Notes under the pieces: generated by a model
The model's database searches: none
Told to the model about the DNA's origin: nothing
What the model saw: the letters and a program-made list of their open reading frames with translations, nothing else
Source of the DNA: Channallabes apus
Taxonomy: Eukaryota; Chordata; Actinopteri; Siluriformes; Clariidae
DNA length: 64,000 bases
Reading direction: 5' to 3'
Assembly (NCBI GenBank): GCA_030522415.1
Contig: CM060108.1
Coordinates: 37,904,256-37,968,255 of the forward strand
Position numbers and translations under genes: made by a program
Shown: positions 1 through 11,473 of the stretch, piece after piece
Layout: each line of letters starts with the position of its first letter
Numbering within the stretch: the stretch's first letter is position 1

Positions 1-849
1 ACCACAGGTATTCTAACACCTGACTTTAATTTTTTTTTTTTAGGTCATTATCGCAAGGATTCACACTCTTTTTCCACTAGCACTATGATGTTTTTATGGT
101 TGTTCTCAATAAAGACATGAAAGATCAGAATTCTTTTTCTTATTATTTTAGACACATTATATTTGTCAATATTCTTGACTTAGATGAAGATCACATTTTA
201 TGACAAATTAATGCAGAAAACCAAGAAATTCCAAAAGGTTGCCAATGTAATCAGCTTGCTATTCCTTGCTACTGTAAATGGGGCTAAATATAGGAGACAA
301 AAGGCTTATATGTTTAAATTACTGAAGTTAAAAAAAAAACATAAATGTGAGTTTTATCCAAGAAATGCACAGTGATATTTTAGATGAAATTTTTAACTTT
401 AGATAATTTTTAACTTTTCTGTTAGGTAATCCAATGAAGTGTCTATCCTGCTCTCCAAAAGCTTCCTATCAGAAGTTTTGAAAAAAAAAAAAATAGTGCA
501 AGGCAGATTAATGGTGGTCAGAATCAAACATGAGCTCTTCACATTGATATTTATAAATGTTCATGCAGCAACTACAGGACCTGAGAGTGTTCAGGTCTTA
601 AAGGTCTAGATTAACATATTTTAAAATACAATTTGTCCAGTGTTACCTCACAGGAGGTGAGGATGGTTTGTGGAGACCACTAACAAGTTGCATTTTAAGA
701 AACACAGTACACTTGGAGATAGATGTATTATTTTTAATAGATTGTTCTTTTATATGCTTAAGGGGTCTTTATTTTATCAAGAACTGTTTAACTAGTCTGC
801 AAACACAGACTAGACCACAGGTTATGCTCAACTGGAGTTATCAAACTTA
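1..849. other. No recognisable gene or named repeat
   Basis: AT-rich sequence with short homopolymer runs. I see no conserved reading frame, tRNA or paired terminal repeat. Short open frames here are interrupted and match nothing I know. Confidence 0.4.
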
Positions 850-1343
850 AACACATAGTTGATGTTGCAGGAACCTGTTTTCATCACACAGAGACAGTCG
901 TCTCTCTCTCTCGATCTGAGATCTACTCGCTGTACCACAGACCTGCTCAATTTGTGGAAGAAAACGCTGACTGATGATGAGCTGATCATGCTCTCCTGAG
1001 GAAACGGATTCATCTCCTGAACTCAGTCTCAACATGGAACTAAATGAACTAACTGGGCCACTGTTATATGTTAATACTACTGCTAATACAGACCTATACA
1101 ACACTATACAGATTCTGTGTGATGGCCATGAAGAAGAAACGGCTGAGTGTGAAACAAGACACTATATGGAGAAAGAAACTGGTTGTGTATGATGAGTACA
1201 AACCTGCCTGGAGGTTTTTTTTTTTTTTTTTTTTTTTACAAAGTATCATTAAATAATAGGATTGGTAATCTGCAATGGAGAATTCTGCATGGAGCGCTAG
1301 CCACAAACAGCCTGGAAGCAAAAATGTCCCTCCTGTCAGCTTA
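850..1343 (+). pseudogene. L1 (Tx1-like) LINE ORF2 C-terminal relic, split by insertions
   Basis: From about 1085 the plus strand reads as the C-terminal part of a fish L1/Tx1-clade ORF2. A 'C..K..L....DT.WR......KP.WR' stretch (1098-1213) is followed, after a T-run, by residues like NRIGNLQWRILHGALATNS (1255-1320). The frame stops at the LTR element at 1344 and resumes after it at 10228-10303 (FFHCFL-like), then after the RTE insertion at 11409-11470 (FIFGAGHKK-like). It is a dead LINE fragment broken by two later insertions. The order of events follows from the target duplications. The part between 850 and 1085 is assigned only by position. Confidence 0.6.
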
Positions 1344-2411
1344 TGTAGCACCCTCACCACCTGATGAGGGGAGATATTATTGTCAGAAACAACACACAAC
1401 ACACGGAGCTGCTGCTTCACAACGAGAGTCTGTGTATTTCTGATTTGAATCAATAAGACGGACATCAATGTAAACAATTCAAATAATGTCACATATGTCA
1501 CACAGATTAACCGAACTCGATTGGAGTGACAAAACATTGCTTTAGCGTCATCGGTCACCTTATATTGCAAAGAAAGAAATAAAAAGTTAAACTTACATAA
1601 TTACATTCAATGATAATCACTTACATTACCAGGAAACATGTAAACATACGTGTTTTCATCATGCTTAACAGGATGTTAACCAAGAATAACCACTGAATGT
1701 AGCACAGACAGGTACACATACTGTAGGAGCACATTTGACTCATATAGTCGAACTTGTCACATGACTATGAACCTAGCTTGAACATACTGTGACTAGTGAG
1801 ATCTGTAACTTAAACAGTTAAACACCACAACATTCATTTATATAGACATGTTACTTCTGAGACCATGTGACATCATTCATTAGCCTAGAGCACATGTTGA
1901 GCATCGAAAATATACAGGTCAAACAGAGTAAACTTTCAGATGCTGAACCACAATAAATTAATCACCATGACTCTTAATAACTCTTTTCTAACTCATTCTC
2001 CAACATCTTAGAAATGGGTTTATGTGATATTTTTAGTCCATACCTGATGAGGGGAGATATTATTGTCAGACACAACACACGGAGCTGCTGCTTCACAACG
2101 AGAGTCTGTGTATTTCTGAGCAGCGCGCCCCTGCCCCCCACAGGTGAATGCTCCCAGGGAAGAGTAATCAACTACCTATAGTTGACTTCTTAGTTCAGGC
2201 AGAACAAAGCGAAAAAGAAGCAAGTTTTTTTAACACTGCCTCTATTAGTATACATACACATGTACATACATATACAAAATATATTTTTAGCACATTCCCT
2301 TTTTTTCACCTGTGTACTTTTCCTTTCACATTTACATTCACACATTGGTCTCATGAAATTGAAATTATTCATATATATCCACATATGCATAGACATTTTG
2401 TGACCATTACA
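1344..2411 (-). repeat. 3' LTR of the Ty3/gypsy element
   Basis: About 1,068 bp, near-identical to 9154-10227. The ends are TGTAATGG... and ...GGTGCTACA on the minus strand. An internal direct repeat is present: 1359-1443 recurs at 2042-2119, the second copy lacking 7 bp. Confidence 0.93.
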
Positions 2412-2424
2412 CTCTCCCCTTCGA
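2412..2424 (-). other. Polypurine tract
   Basis: The minus strand reads GAAGGGGAGAG directly before the 3' LTR. This is the expected place and composition for the primer of plus-strand DNA synthesis. Confidence 0.8.
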
Positions 2425-2615
2425 AAACAAATGTCGTCCCGACATTACTAAACAAAAGAAATACAATTAGATGAAATACGATTGTGCTGGATAAGTGCTC
2501 CAACTAATCGATATGTGTGTGGTCTGCATTTTTTTTTTCTCCGTTGAACAGGTTTCTTTCTGTCTGTCTTGAAGTCTTCTTCCCCTGTTCAGGTGTATAT
2601 ACATATATTTCTCTT

Positions 2616-5600
2616 CTAGGGATAGAACAAAACTGGTGCATACTGAGGTACTGAGCTAGTCCACTGATTTAAATTCCACAATCCATATGGCACTGATTGA
2701 GATGTCACTGGTGTTGTTTGCTTTATACTGTAGCATGTAGGAGTACCCAGGTAGTCATATGTAAATGTCTTTGGTTTTCTCCTTTCTCTTCTGGGCCACC
2801 TGAGCCCCTGTTCTTCTCCACTGCCCCTTTCACTTGGTGCTTTACACATATCCCCAGTACTGTCAGGTTCAACCTGTCCATTATCTGCAATGCCTTGTTG
2901 CTGTTGAGATACTTCATTTCCTGTCTGTATGTTCATCCACTCACCACTCAATATTACGTCTTGACTAACTCTGTCTCTTTCTCGTGCAGGTTTACTGGAC
3001 TTGCTACTTGGCATGCTTGTATTTTCTGGCTCACTATTTCTTCTCCCAGATTGATGGAGTTGTGATTCAAGTATGTTTGCTTCCTCTCCCTCGCTGTTTT
3101 CTTCCACCTGTTGATGGATCTGCATCTCAGGGAGGTTTGCATCCCCTAACTCGTTGTTTCCTTCCGCCAGTTGACGGGGCTCAGGGAGGTCATAGTAATA
3201 TGCATACCCTTCATCCTCATCTTCAGATCCAAAGTCCTTGTTGACTACAGCAGCTGACTTATCAATCTTTTTCTTAGTCGTTGGCTGTGTACTTGATTCA
3301 ATTTCCAGCGGTAAGTAATCGCACGGTAACAAGAGATTCCGGTGCAGGACCCTTGATCTGCCCTTACCCCATTCTGGTTTTATTTCATAAACAGGGCCTT
3401 CTCCCATTCTGCGGACAATGGTGTGTATAACATCTTCCCAATGATTGCGCAGTTTCCCCGTGCCTCCCCGGGGTGTGAGATTTCGCACAAGAACACGGTC
3501 ACCAGGGTGTAGAACTGAACTCTTTACTTTCCCCTCATGGTTTCTCTTATTCCTTCCAGCTGACTTTCTGGCATTTTCCTTAACAATTTCATATGCCTCC
3601 CTCATTCCTTGCCTCCATCTTTTTACATACTGCTTATGATCATCAGCCCCTCCTTCGGGTGTTAATCCAAAAAGGAAATCAACAGGTAGTCTTGGTGACC
3701 TTCCAAACAAAAGATAGAATGGGGAAAATCCAGTAACCTCGCATCGCGTACTGTTGTAAGCAAAGGTCAGCTTGTTCAATGATTCCTTCCAGTTGGACTT
3801 CTGGGCCTCTGTTAAAGTCTTTAGCATCTGAAGCAACGTCCGATTGAAACGTTCTACCTGTCCGTTTCCTTGAGGGTGATATGGGGTTGTTCGTGACCCT
3901 GCCATCCCGCAATTCTTTTTCAAAAGGGAGAATAATTGGTTTTCGAATTCTGCTCCCTGGTCATGATGAATCTTTTGGGGAAATCCGAATCTAAGTGCAT
4001 AGTCATTGAAAATTCGCTCAGCAACTGTTTTGGCAGATTTCGACGTTGTTGCATAAGTTTGTGCGAACCTTGTGAAATGATCGATTATTACTAATATATA
4101 TTCATATCCCCCTTTACTTTTATCAAGGTGAAGAAAATCAATGGACACCAGTTCAAAGGGATGGGTGGTTACAATGTTCATGAGGGGTGCTTTGGTCTCT
4201 CTACTTGGTTTCTTTTGTTTTAGACAGTTGCATCTCTTTGTCACAAAATGCTCAATTTCACATTGCATTTTCGGCCAGAAAAATCTGTCTCCAATCAATG
4301 ATGCTGTTCTTTCCACCCCTTGATGTCCCATTTTACTATGCAGCTCTTCCAGGACACATTGTTTGTATTTTTCTGGCAACACTAGCTGTTCCCGGTTAAC
4401 TGTCCTCCTGCGGAGGATACCATCCTCATCCATGTACAACTTGTCCCAGTGGCGCAGCAGACTTTTACTCTTTGCACTGAGTGATTTTAATGACTCTTTG
4501 GTGGGTTTCATCCCATCTAATTTAAATTGTACTATCGGCCCAATGTGAGCATCATCTCTCTGTGCTTGGCAGATCTGTTCGGCGGAATAAATCTCAGTCT
4601 GGTTCACTGTACTCTCTGGGTCAGAAAATGACGTTGTGGCCATCCATGACATGGCCAGACCTTGAACTTCTACGGCCTGTATGGTTGCTTTTACACAATC
4701 TGATGAGAGTTCCTCTGTATATTGCCCCATCATTCCCTCCATATCCAGTGGCATTCGGGATAAACTGTCTGCATCGACGTTTTCTTTCCCAGGGCGGTAT
4801 TTAATGGTAAAATGGAAGTCTGCCAGTTCTGCTACCCATCTGCTTCCCGTTGCATTGAGCTTGGCGCTTGTCATCACATATGTAAGCGGATTGTTGTCAC
4901 TGTAGACGGTAAAGGTGGGTGCGTAATACAAGTAATCACGGAACTTCTCAGTGATTGACCACTTCAACGCTAAAAACTCCAGTTTCCCTGAGTGCATATG
5001 ATAATTTCGTTCGGAGGCCGTCAATGTGCGGGATCCGTACGCAATCACTCTAAGTTTCCCACTTTGTTGTTGGTATAAGACAGCACCAAGTCCCTGGTTT
5101 GAGGCGTCTGTATGGAGTACGAAGGGTTGTGTAAAATCAGGAAATCCAAGGACTGGAGGTTCTGCCAGGCAGTCTATCAATTTCTCTAATATCTGCTGAT
5201 GATGTTCTGTCCATGCGATGGGTTTTTGAGAAGGCACTCCTTTTTTCTTGCTGATCGTGGCCCTGGTAGTAAGGCCATTACTTTCCTCCCCTTTTGTCTC
5301 ATCTGTTCCCTTCAGCAGATCATACAGCGGTCCGGCGATCTTGGAAAAACCTTGGATATATTGCCTGTAATAACTCAACAGGCCAAGTACTGCTCGCAAC
5401 TGTCCCACCGTGGCCGGTCTTTTTTCCTTCAACGCTCTTACCGCTGCAGTGTCGGCAGGGTCCATTTTACTCCCCTCTGCAGAAACAATTCTCCCCAGGT
5501 AACGTACTTCTCGCTTGAACACTTCACATTTTTTTGGCTTGAGCTTAATTCCACATCGCCTTAAATGCTGCAGGACCCTCCTCACATCGTTAACATGGGC

Positions 5601-7325
5601 TTCAAACGATTTGCTAAACACCAGTGTGTCATCAAGGTAAGGGACACAGCAGTCATCCCTGAGCTCTTCCAGGCACTCTTCCATGCAGCGTTGGAAAGCT
5701 GCGGGGGCATTCATCAGACCAAATGGGATACGAATCCACTCATACAGCCCCCATGGTGTTACAAACGCTGTTAAGGGTCGACTCTCTTTGGCCATAAAGC
5801 CTTGATGATATGCTTTCCCTTGGTCAAGTAATGAGAACCAGGTATTCCCTCCCAGACTGTCCATGATGTCTTGAACCCGCGGGATGGGCTGTCTGTCAGG
5901 GTTTGTCTTTCGATTTAGTTCCCTATAATCTATACACAAACGTAAACTCCCATCTTTTTTTCGAACACAAACCACAGGCGAGGAATATGCAGAGTTTGAC
6001 TTTCGCACCCATCCATGAGCGATGAGGTCGTGGAGATAGTCCTTCATCTCTTTGTACAGAGGTCTAGGGACTGACTGGTAAGTGCGTGTGACGGGGATAG
6101 TGTCTTTCAGCGAGATGGTCAATTGCAGTCCATCTATGCAGCCAATGTCATCATCAGACTTTGAGAATGAAGCTGCTTCCTCTCTTAGCATTTGTTGTAC
6201 AAGTTGCCTTTTATTCTCACAGAGATGACTTAAGTCCAAGGGTGGGTCCCATGTTGACTCAGAGTCTAGTTCAGACATATTGGTGACTTGACCTACTCTC
6301 ACAGATTTGGGGTGGGGCTTCTCAAATACAGCACATGGGTATACGGCCTGGACTGGGTGCACTGTGCCGATAGTTGTTTTGCCATCCAGCATTACATCAT
6401 GATCAGTGGGGTTTTGGACAGAAACGATGACATATGGCGAGGTCTTTCTCCGAAGTTTTACAAGGGTTTCGCAAAACTCCAACCCCTCAGTCCATGTAGG
6501 GTTCACGTCAGGTTCAAAAATTAGTACTGTATCCTCCTTTAGTGGAGATGTCTGTATTTTACACTCAATTTGAACTGAAGTATGTTTAGCCACACTGACT
6601 CGTTCCTTTGTGGTTTTGATGGTGTACTCATGTGGCCTTTCTGCGTAGACTTGCCTGATGAATGCTTGAATCTTTTGGTTTTCCTCCTTTCCTACATCAC
6701 TATCGTGCGCCTGGATTAACCCGTTCCTATTAGATATCTGCTCAATTACATTATACCCAATGATAGGATGGCACAAGTGTCGGCCCCTCATCACTAGAAC
6801 TGGTATGGTAAGACTACCGTCTTTCTTTCTGTCCATCTCTAGTCCAAAGGTGACTTCCATCCACCCTATGTAGGGTATGTCATGACCATTTGCTGCTACC
6901 AGGCGAAGTTCTTCAGGTGCATCCACTGCCTCCGATACATCCCTCAATTTCACATCTGGCAAGTGTTCACTTTTCCACCATTCGTCGACGATACAGACTT
7001 GAGAACCAGTATCCCATAATACTTCCACTAATAAATCTTGAAGGTAGCATTGCACAAGACACTGTTTTCCTACCAATGCAGCAGAAGTAGATTTGCTTGA
7101 CTTCATAATTTTTGTACTCACATTTGATTTTGAACACTGCTTCTGATGACTGGCCCAATGATTTGCTTGGCATGCCTTTGAACAATACAATGTCTGTTTA
7201 CAACTTGCACAGTGTCTTAATATGATGCCTGGACTGATGACACCACAGTATGTACAGCGCTGCGGGGACTGTTGTACAGAACTGGTCACTCCCTGTCCCG
7301 CGGTCGTGACCCATTCCCGTTTAAA
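2616..7325 (-). CDS. pol: Pol polyprotein: MYND finger, protease, RT, RNase H, integrase
   Basis: Reverse-transcribes and integrates the element. The frame is open from 7379 to 2616 with no ATG at its head; the first usable codon is a GTG at 7289, so it is most likely made by -1 frameshifting from Gag at 7319-7325. Numbering from that GTG: a MYND-type zinc finger (C12, C15, C27, C30, C36, C40, H48, C52); an aspartic protease with DTG at 93-95; RT with YLDD near 552; RNase H starting FVLHTDAS; integrase with an HHCC finger (H..GH..C.C, about 990-1025) and catalytic D near 1048, D near 1109 and E near 1145 (D-x35-E spacing); then a long acidic, Q/E-rich tail. No env-like frame follows. All catalytic motifs that I can see are intact. 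The MYND finger ahead of the protease is unusual. Confidence 0.92.
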   Translation of the reverse strand, partial: FKREWVTTAGQGVTSSVQQSPQRCTYCGVISPGIILRHCASCKQTLYCSKACQANHWASHQKQCSKSNVSTKIMKSSKSTSAALVGKQCLVQCYLQDLLVEVLWDTGSQVCIVDEWWKSEHLPDVKLRDVSEAVDAPEELRLVAANGHDIPYIGWMEVTFGLEMDRKKDGSLTIPVLVMRGRHLCHPIIGYNVIEQISNRNGLIQAHDSDVGKEENQKIQAFIRQVYAERPHEYTIKTTKERVSVAKHTSVQIECKIQTSPLKEDTVLIFEPDVNPTWTEGLEFCETLVKLRRKTSPYVIVSVQNPTDHDVMLDGKTTIGTVHPVQAVYPCAVFEKPHPKSVRVGQVTNMSELDSESTWDPPLDLSHLCENKRQLVQQMLREEAASFSKSDDDIGCIDGLQLTISLKDTIPVTRTYQSVPRPLYKEMKDYLHDLIAHGWVRKSNSAYSSPVVCVRKKDGSLRLCIDYRELNRKTNPDRQPIPRVQDIMDSLGGNTWFSLLDQGKAYHQGFMAKESRPLTAFVTPWGLYEWIRIPFGLMNAPAAFQRCMEECLEELRDDCCVPYLDDTLVFSKSFEAHVNDVRRVLQHLRRCGIKLKPKKCEVFKREVRYLGRIVSAEGSKMDPADTAAVRALKEKRPATVGQLRAVLGLLSYYRQYIQGFSKIAGPLYDLLKGTDETKGEESNGLTTRATISKKKGVPSQKPIAWTEHHQQILEKLIDCLAEPPVLGFPDFTQPFVLHTDASNQGLGAVLYQQQSGKLRVIAYGSRTLTASERNYHMHSGKLEFLALKWSITEKFRDYLYYAPTFTVYSDNNPLTYVMTSAKLNATGSRWVAELADFHFTIKYRPGKENVDADSLSRMPLDMEGMMGQYTEELSSDCVKATIQAVEVQGLAMSWMATTSFSDPESTVNQTEIYSAEQICQAQRDDAHIGPIVQFKLDGMKPTKESLKSLSAKSKSLLRHWDKLYMDEDGILRRRTVNREQLVLPEKYKQCVLEELHSKMGHQGVERTASLIGDRFFWPKMQCEIEHFVTKRCNCLKQKKPSRETKAPLMNIVTTHPFELVSIDFLHLDKSKGGYEYILVIIDHFTRFAQTYATTSKSAKTVAERIFNDYALRFGFPQKIHHDQGAEFENQLFSLLKKNCGMAGSRTTPYHPQGNGQVERFNRTLLQMLKTLTEAQKSNWKESLNKLTFAYNSTRCEVTGFSPFYLLFGRSPRLPVDFLFGLTPEGGADDHKQYVKRWRQGMREAYEIVKENARKSAGRNKRNHEGKVKSSVLHPGDRVLVRNLTPRGGTGKLRNHWEDVIHTIVRRMGEGPVYEIKPEWGKGRSRVLHRNLLLPCDYLPLEIESSTQPTTKKKIDKSAAVVNKDFGSEDEDEGYAYYYDLPEPRQLAEGNNELGDANLPEMQIHQQVEENSEGEEANILESQLHQSGRRNSEPENTSMPSSKSSKPARERDRVSQDVILSGEWMNIQTGNEVSQQQQGIADNGQVEPDSTGDMCKAPSERGSGEEQGLRWPRRERRKPKTFTYDYLGTPTCYSIKQTTPVTSQSVPYGLWNLNQWTSSVPQYAPVLFYP
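7262..7325 (-). promoter_or_regulatory. Predicted -1 ribosomal frameshift site with H-type pseudoknot
   Basis: In the gag frame the minus strand reads T TTA AAC (7325-7319), a classical -1 slippery heptamer. Seven nt later GGTCAC (7311-7306) can pair with GTGACC (7289-7284), a 6-bp stem that buries the gag stop. Loop bases GCGGGAC (7301-7295) can pair with GTCCCCGC (7269-7262) with one bulged C, giving a pseudoknot with loops of 4, 5 and 14 nt. A -1 shift enters the pol frame exactly. The sequence pairing is direct; function is inferred. Confidence 0.8.
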
Positions 7326-8887
7326 GGGCCATTCCTGTGTACCATGGGCATCCGTGCCCGACAGCCAGCTGAAAAATGGTCACCACCACCACACTTGTAA
7401 CAATGAGTACAATAGAGGTCTAATCCACTTTGCTGACAGGCGACACATTTTCTTATTTGAGTTATATGGGGGTAATACCGCTGTGCTGGGAACCACTGTG
7501 GACGATGACCTGTCTCTCTCCTCTGCATATAAGGCTGCTGGTAATACTGAGCTTGTGGTGGTAGCGCACTAGTTACATCTGTTACTAGGGTGGAACTCTG
7601 GGCGGACATGACCTGAGGCTGTTTTATGGACGTTTTAATCTGAGAAACCTCTACACTGAGATCTTTCAGCAAAGCCATCTCTGAACGCATTTCCCTCAAC
7701 TCACTCAGAATATCAGATTCCGTCTTCTCAGTGTTTTTCTGACATAGTGCTTTTCCTTTCTTTTCAATGTTGGGATCGTTGGATTGCACAGTGTGCACCT
7801 TTGTAACATTTGATTGAACAAACTTCTTTTTATTTTGCCGTTCAGCCTCATGGGCGCATGCTAAATTGACTTTATCAAAGAGCAGTTCATCACTCACATC
7901 AGGTTGTGTTAAATAGGGTCGCAGGTCACCCCTGATGCTGTCATTCTGCAGGCCAGTCAGGATAGTATGAAGAAACATACTCTGGACCAGGTTCGGGTCA
8001 TATTTTAAACTAGAGTCAGCTTCTTGTGAAGCAAATAAGATTTTTTGCCTTAGGTCTAAACATCGGACAAGAAAGCTTTGGGGAGTCTCTTTGTGGCTTT
8101 GTACCTCTGACGTGAGTTGTTTATACAATTCCGTTGCACCCCTTTCTTGAAAATGAGCCCTGAGTATGCGCCTCAGTGTGGGCAGTGTGAGGTTTATCTT
8201 TCCCTCCAGGTAGCTACGAAGCTGCATGCCTGGTGCAATTGCTCTTATCACGGCATCCACAATTTCAAGTTCGGAGAAACCTCTGCTCAGCCCGTGTTCG
8301 ATTTGGTGAGCAAGACTCGAGAAGGTTAGTTTATCTTTTTGTCCAGGTTCACCTATCTGACCCGATATCTTGAACTCTCGGTTCCAGGTTGCTACTACTG
8401 GCCGTGCCAATGCTCGGGGTACATTTAAACTAGTGTTTCCTGGTGTACCTGCACTTAACTGTGTATTTATGTGGGTTGGAGCCGTAATTTGCTGTGGGTT
8501 TACAACAATGTTCTGCTTTTGTTCAATCAACTTTTGCAGGGCTAGCTGTAATTTGTCAATCTCCATTTGTAGACTTTCCTGCTCTGCATCTGCAGTCACC
8601 ACCTGAGGTGTGATTTGTGGCTCTGGGGTTTGTTCATTATCCCGCTGTAGTGCATATATTTTGTCCCTTAAATGCAAAAAATCAGACATACCCTCATCTT
8701 CTAGTTCACTCAACTCCTCCCTCTCAAGATGTTTCACAAGCACAGAGATGACAACTGAGCGTGTTTTACTAATAACATTTTCACACTCATCAATATTTAT
8801 GAACTCACACAATTTAACAAGTATTTCTCTTGACAGTGAATACAATGATCCTATCACTTCGAGCTTCAAGTCCTCTAGCTGATCCAT
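7286..8887 (-). CDS. gag: Gag capsid/nucleocapsid protein
   Basis: 533 codons with ATG at 8887-8885 and TGA at 7288-7286. Forms the particle that packages element RNA. The first ~130 residues are acidic and coiled-coil-like. A retrotransposon-gag capsid region follows (centred on residues around [20 protein letters not shown]), then a K/E-rich coiled stretch. The C-terminus carries a four-cysteine motif C-x2-C-x8-C-x2-C that runs directly into a CCHC knuckle ([14 protein letters not shown]). The last 30 nt after the slippery heptamer encode the Gag-only tail. The length is normal for a Ty3/gypsy Gag. No stops or frame breaks. Confidence 0.9.
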   Translation of the reverse strand: MDQLEDLKLEVIGSLYSLSREILVKLCEFINIDECENVISKTRSVVISVLVKHLEREELSELEDEGMSDFLHLRDKIYALQRDNEQTPEPQITPQVVTADAEQESLQMEIDKLQLALQKLIEQKQNIVVNPQQITAPTHINTQLSAGTPGNTSLNVPRALARPVVATWNREFKISGQIGEPGQKDKLTFSSLAHQIEHGLSRGFSELEIVDAVIRAIAPGMQLRSYLEGKINLTLPTLRRILRAHFQERGATELYKQLTSEVQSHKETPQSFLVRCLDLRQKILFASQEADSSLKYDPNLVQSMFLHTILTGLQNDSIRGDLRPYLTQPDVSDELLFDKVNLACAHEAERQNKKKFVQSNVTKVHTVQSNDPNIEKKGKALCQKNTEKTESDILSELREMRSEMALLKDLSVEVSQIKTSIKQPQVMSAQSSTLVTDVTSALPPQAQYYQQPYMQRRETGHRPQWFPAQRYYPHITQIRKCVACQQSGLDLYCTHCYKCGGGDHFSAGCRARMPMVHRNGPLNGNGSRPRDRE

Positions 8888-9132
8888 TATTCACTTTGGC
8901 TCTAGGTATGTGCAGTGTGATATGCAAAAGCGTGCTTAGCTGGTTGGAAGATGGCAATGCTCTGGAACTCGAAGATCAATCCCGGACAGCATGCACTTTG
9001 TCTTCTGACTCGATGCTGACGCCAGCCGTTCCCACTCCGCTCTTTTCCCAAGACCAAATTTAGAATGGATAGCACTGGAGGTAGACCATCATATATGGAT
9101 GCCAACCTTTATTGAATCAAGAATGATAAAGA

Positions 9133-9150
9133 TCCCAGCGGTGCCTCCAA
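9133..9150 (-). other. Primer binding site, tRNA-Thr-like
   Basis: The minus strand reads TGGAGGCACCGCTGGGAT, 3 nt inside the 5' LTR. Its complement ends GGTGCCTCCA, which matches the acceptor end plus CCA of vertebrate tRNA-Thr(AGU) as I recall it. The presence of TGG at the LTR-proximal end is seen directly; the tRNA identity is from memory. Confidence 0.75.
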
Positions 9151-9153
9151 AAT

Positions 9154-10227
9154 GTAGCACCCTCACCACCTGATGAGGGGAGATATTATTGTCAGAAACA
9201 ACACACAACACACGGAGCTGCTGCTTCACAACGAGAGTCTGTGTATTTCTGATTTGAATCAATAAGACGGACATCAATGTAAACAATTCAAATAATGTCA
9301 CATATGTCACACAGATTAACCGAACTCGATTGGAGTGACAAAACATTGCTTTAGCGTCATCGGTCACCTTATATTGCAAAGAAAGAAATAAAAAGTTAAA
9401 CTTACATAATTACATTCAATGATAATCACTTACATTACCAGGAAACATGTAAACATACGTGTTTTCATCATGCTTAACAGGATGTTAACCAAGAATAACC
9501 ACTGAATGTAGCACAGACAGGTACACATACTGTAGGAGCACATTTGACTCATATAGTCGAACTTGTCACATGACTATGAACCTAGCTTGAACATACTGTG
9601 ACTAGTGAGATCTGTAACTTAAACAGTTAAACACCACAACATTCATTTATATAGACATGTTACTTCTGAGACCATGTGACATCATTCATTAGCCTAGAGC
9701 ACATGTTGAGCATCGAAAATATACAGGTCAAACAGAGTAAACTTTCAGATGCTGAACCACAATAAATTAATCACCATGACTCTTAATAACTCTTTTCTAA
9801 CTCATTCTCCAACATCTTAGAAATGGGTTTATGTGATATTTTTAGTCCATACCTGATGAGGGGAGATATTATTGTCAGAAACAACACACAACACACGGAG
9901 CTGCTGCTTCACAACGAGAGTCTGTGTATTTCTGAGCAGCGCGCCCCTGCCCCCCACAGGTGAATGCTCCCAGGGAAGTGTAATCAACTACCTATAGTTG
10001 ACTTCTTAGTTCAGGCAGAACAAAGCGAAAAAGAAGCAAGTTTTTTTAACACTGCCTCTATTAGTATACATACACATGTACATACATATACAAAATATAT
10101 TTTTAGCACATTCCCTTTTTTTCACCTGTGTACTTTTCCTTTCACATTTACATTCACACATTGGTCTCATGAAATTGAAATTATTCATATATATCCACAT
10201 ATGCATAGACATTTTGTGACCATTACA
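9154..10227 (-). repeat. 5' LTR of the Ty3/gypsy element
   Basis: About 1,074 bp. It should hold the promoter of the minus-strand transcript and the cap and poly(A) sites, but no single TATA box stands out. It carries the same internal ~85-bp direct repeat as the partner LTR (near 9168-9252 and 9850-9934). Confidence 0.92.
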
Positions 10228-10318
10228 CTTACAGAGACATTTTTTCATTGTTTCTTGAATGCAATACTACTTCAAGCAGTTTTCAAGGTTAAATGAAACT
10301 TGGTCTAAAATGGGGTTT

Positions 10319-11408
10319 TAAGAAACAAAAAAAAAGGGGTTTTCAGAAGTACAGAGAAGGTAATAAAGAGTTGCATTGTTTCTTTGTAGATTTAGAGAAA
10401 GCGTACGACAGGGTGCCGAGAGAGGAGCTGTGGTGTTGTATGAGGAAGTCTGGAGTGGCAGAGAAGTATGTTAGAGTGGTGCAGGACATGTATGAGAGTT
10501 GTAAGACAGTGCTGAGATGTGCTGTAGGTGGGACAGAAGAGTTCAAGGTGGAGGTGGGTCTGCATCAAGGATCGGCTCTAAGCCCCTTTTTGTTTGCTCT
10601 AGTGATGGACAGGATGACAGATGAAGTTAGACAGGAGTCTCCATGGTCTATGATGTTTGCAGATGACATTGTGCTTTGTAGCGAGAGCAGGGAACAGGTA
10701 GAGGAAAATTTGGAGAGGTGGAGGTACGCTCTGGAAAGCAGAGGAATGAAGGTTAGCCGCAGCAAGACGGAATACATGTGTGTGAATGAGAGGGACCCAA
10801 GAGGAACAGTGAGGCTACAGGGAGCAGAGGTAAAGAACGTGCAGGATTTTAAGTACTTAGGGTCAACGGTCGAGAGCAACGGAGAGTGTTCAAAGGAGGT
10901 GAAGAGACGAGTACAGGCAGGTTGGAATGGGTGGAGAAAAGTGTCAGGTGTGTTGTGCAATAAAAGAGTATCAGCGAGAATGAAAGGAAAGGTGTACCGG
11001 ACAGTGGTGAGACCAGCGATGCTCTACGGCTTAGAGACAGTGGCACTGAAGAAAAGACAGGAGGCAGAGCTAGAGGTAGCAGAGCTGAAGATGTTGAGGT
11101 TCTCTTTGGGAGTGACAAGGTGACAATGTGAGATGTTTTGGAGATAAAGTCAGAGAGGCCAGATTGAGGTGGTTTGGACATGTTCAGAGGAGAGATTGTG
11201 AATATATTGGTAGAAGGATGCTGAGGTTGGAACTGCCAGGCAGGAGGTCTAGAGGAAGACCAAAGAGGAGATTCATGGATGCAGTGAGAGAGGACATGAA
11301 GTTAGTTGGTGTGAGAGAAGAAGATGCAGAGGATAGGGTTAGATGGAGGCAGATGATTCGCTGTGGCGACCCCTGAAAGGGAACAGCCGAAAGACAAAGA
11401 AGAAGAAG
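10319..11408 (+). mobile_element. 5'-truncated RTE-clade LINE insertion
   Basis: Flanked by a 15-bp target duplication TCTAAAATGGGGTTT (10304-10318 and 11409-11423). It contains only the reverse-transcriptase C-terminal half and a 3' end of the type 'ctgtggcgacccctgaaagggaacagccgaaag...(aag)n', common in fish RTE elements. It inserted into the L1 relic. A related copy lies inverted at 43.5-44.9 kb. Confidence 0.88.
10350..11376 (+). pseudogene. RTE reverse transcriptase, truncated and frameshifted
   Basis: Residues [28 protein letters not shown] and the catalytic box FADDIVLC identify an RT palm. The YLGS and RPAMLYGLE segments and the C-terminal [12 protein letters not shown] module follow. 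Against the 43.5-kb copy, a short segment is deleted near 11121, and the frame shifts there between SLGVTR and the [11 protein letters not shown] region. The N-terminal endonuclease is absent through 5' truncation. Not functional. Confidence 0.85.
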
Positions 11409-11473
11409 TCTAAAATGGGGTTTATTTTTGGTGCTGGACATAAAAAAATAGAATGCTCAAAAATGGCAGCTGT

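Larger units (their letters stand above)
1344..10227 (-). mobile_element. Near-intact Ty3/gypsy LTR retrotransposon
   Basis: An 8.9-kb element on the minus strand. Its two LTRs (9154-10227 upstream, 1344-2411 downstream) both run TG...CA and differ at only about three places that I can see: one base in a G-run, a 7-bp CA-rich indel and one A/T change. It is flanked by a 4-bp target duplication CTTA (1340-1343 and 10228-10231). A tRNA-complementary primer site lies 3 nt inside the 5' LTR and a purine tract abuts the 3' LTR. Gag (533 codons) and Pol (about 1570 codons) are both open. LTR similarity and open frames indicate a recent insertion. It landed in the L1 relic. Orientation is opposite to the BTN-like gene. 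Confidence 0.93.

Noticed and set aside
1094..1570. 158-codon minus ORF
   Set aside because: It runs through a poly-A/T tract and across the L1/LTR junction; the LTR part recurs at 9089-9379. Chance frame.
2148..2474. 108-codon plus-strand ORF crossing the LTR end, repeated at 9964-10296
   Set aside because: It is antisense to the element, made of low-complexity LTR sequence, and duplicated only because the LTR is.
7286..7289. Termination-reinitiation (overlapping stop and start) for pol
   Set aside because: The overlapping codon is GTG, not ATG; the slippery heptamer and pseudoknot explain pol expression better.
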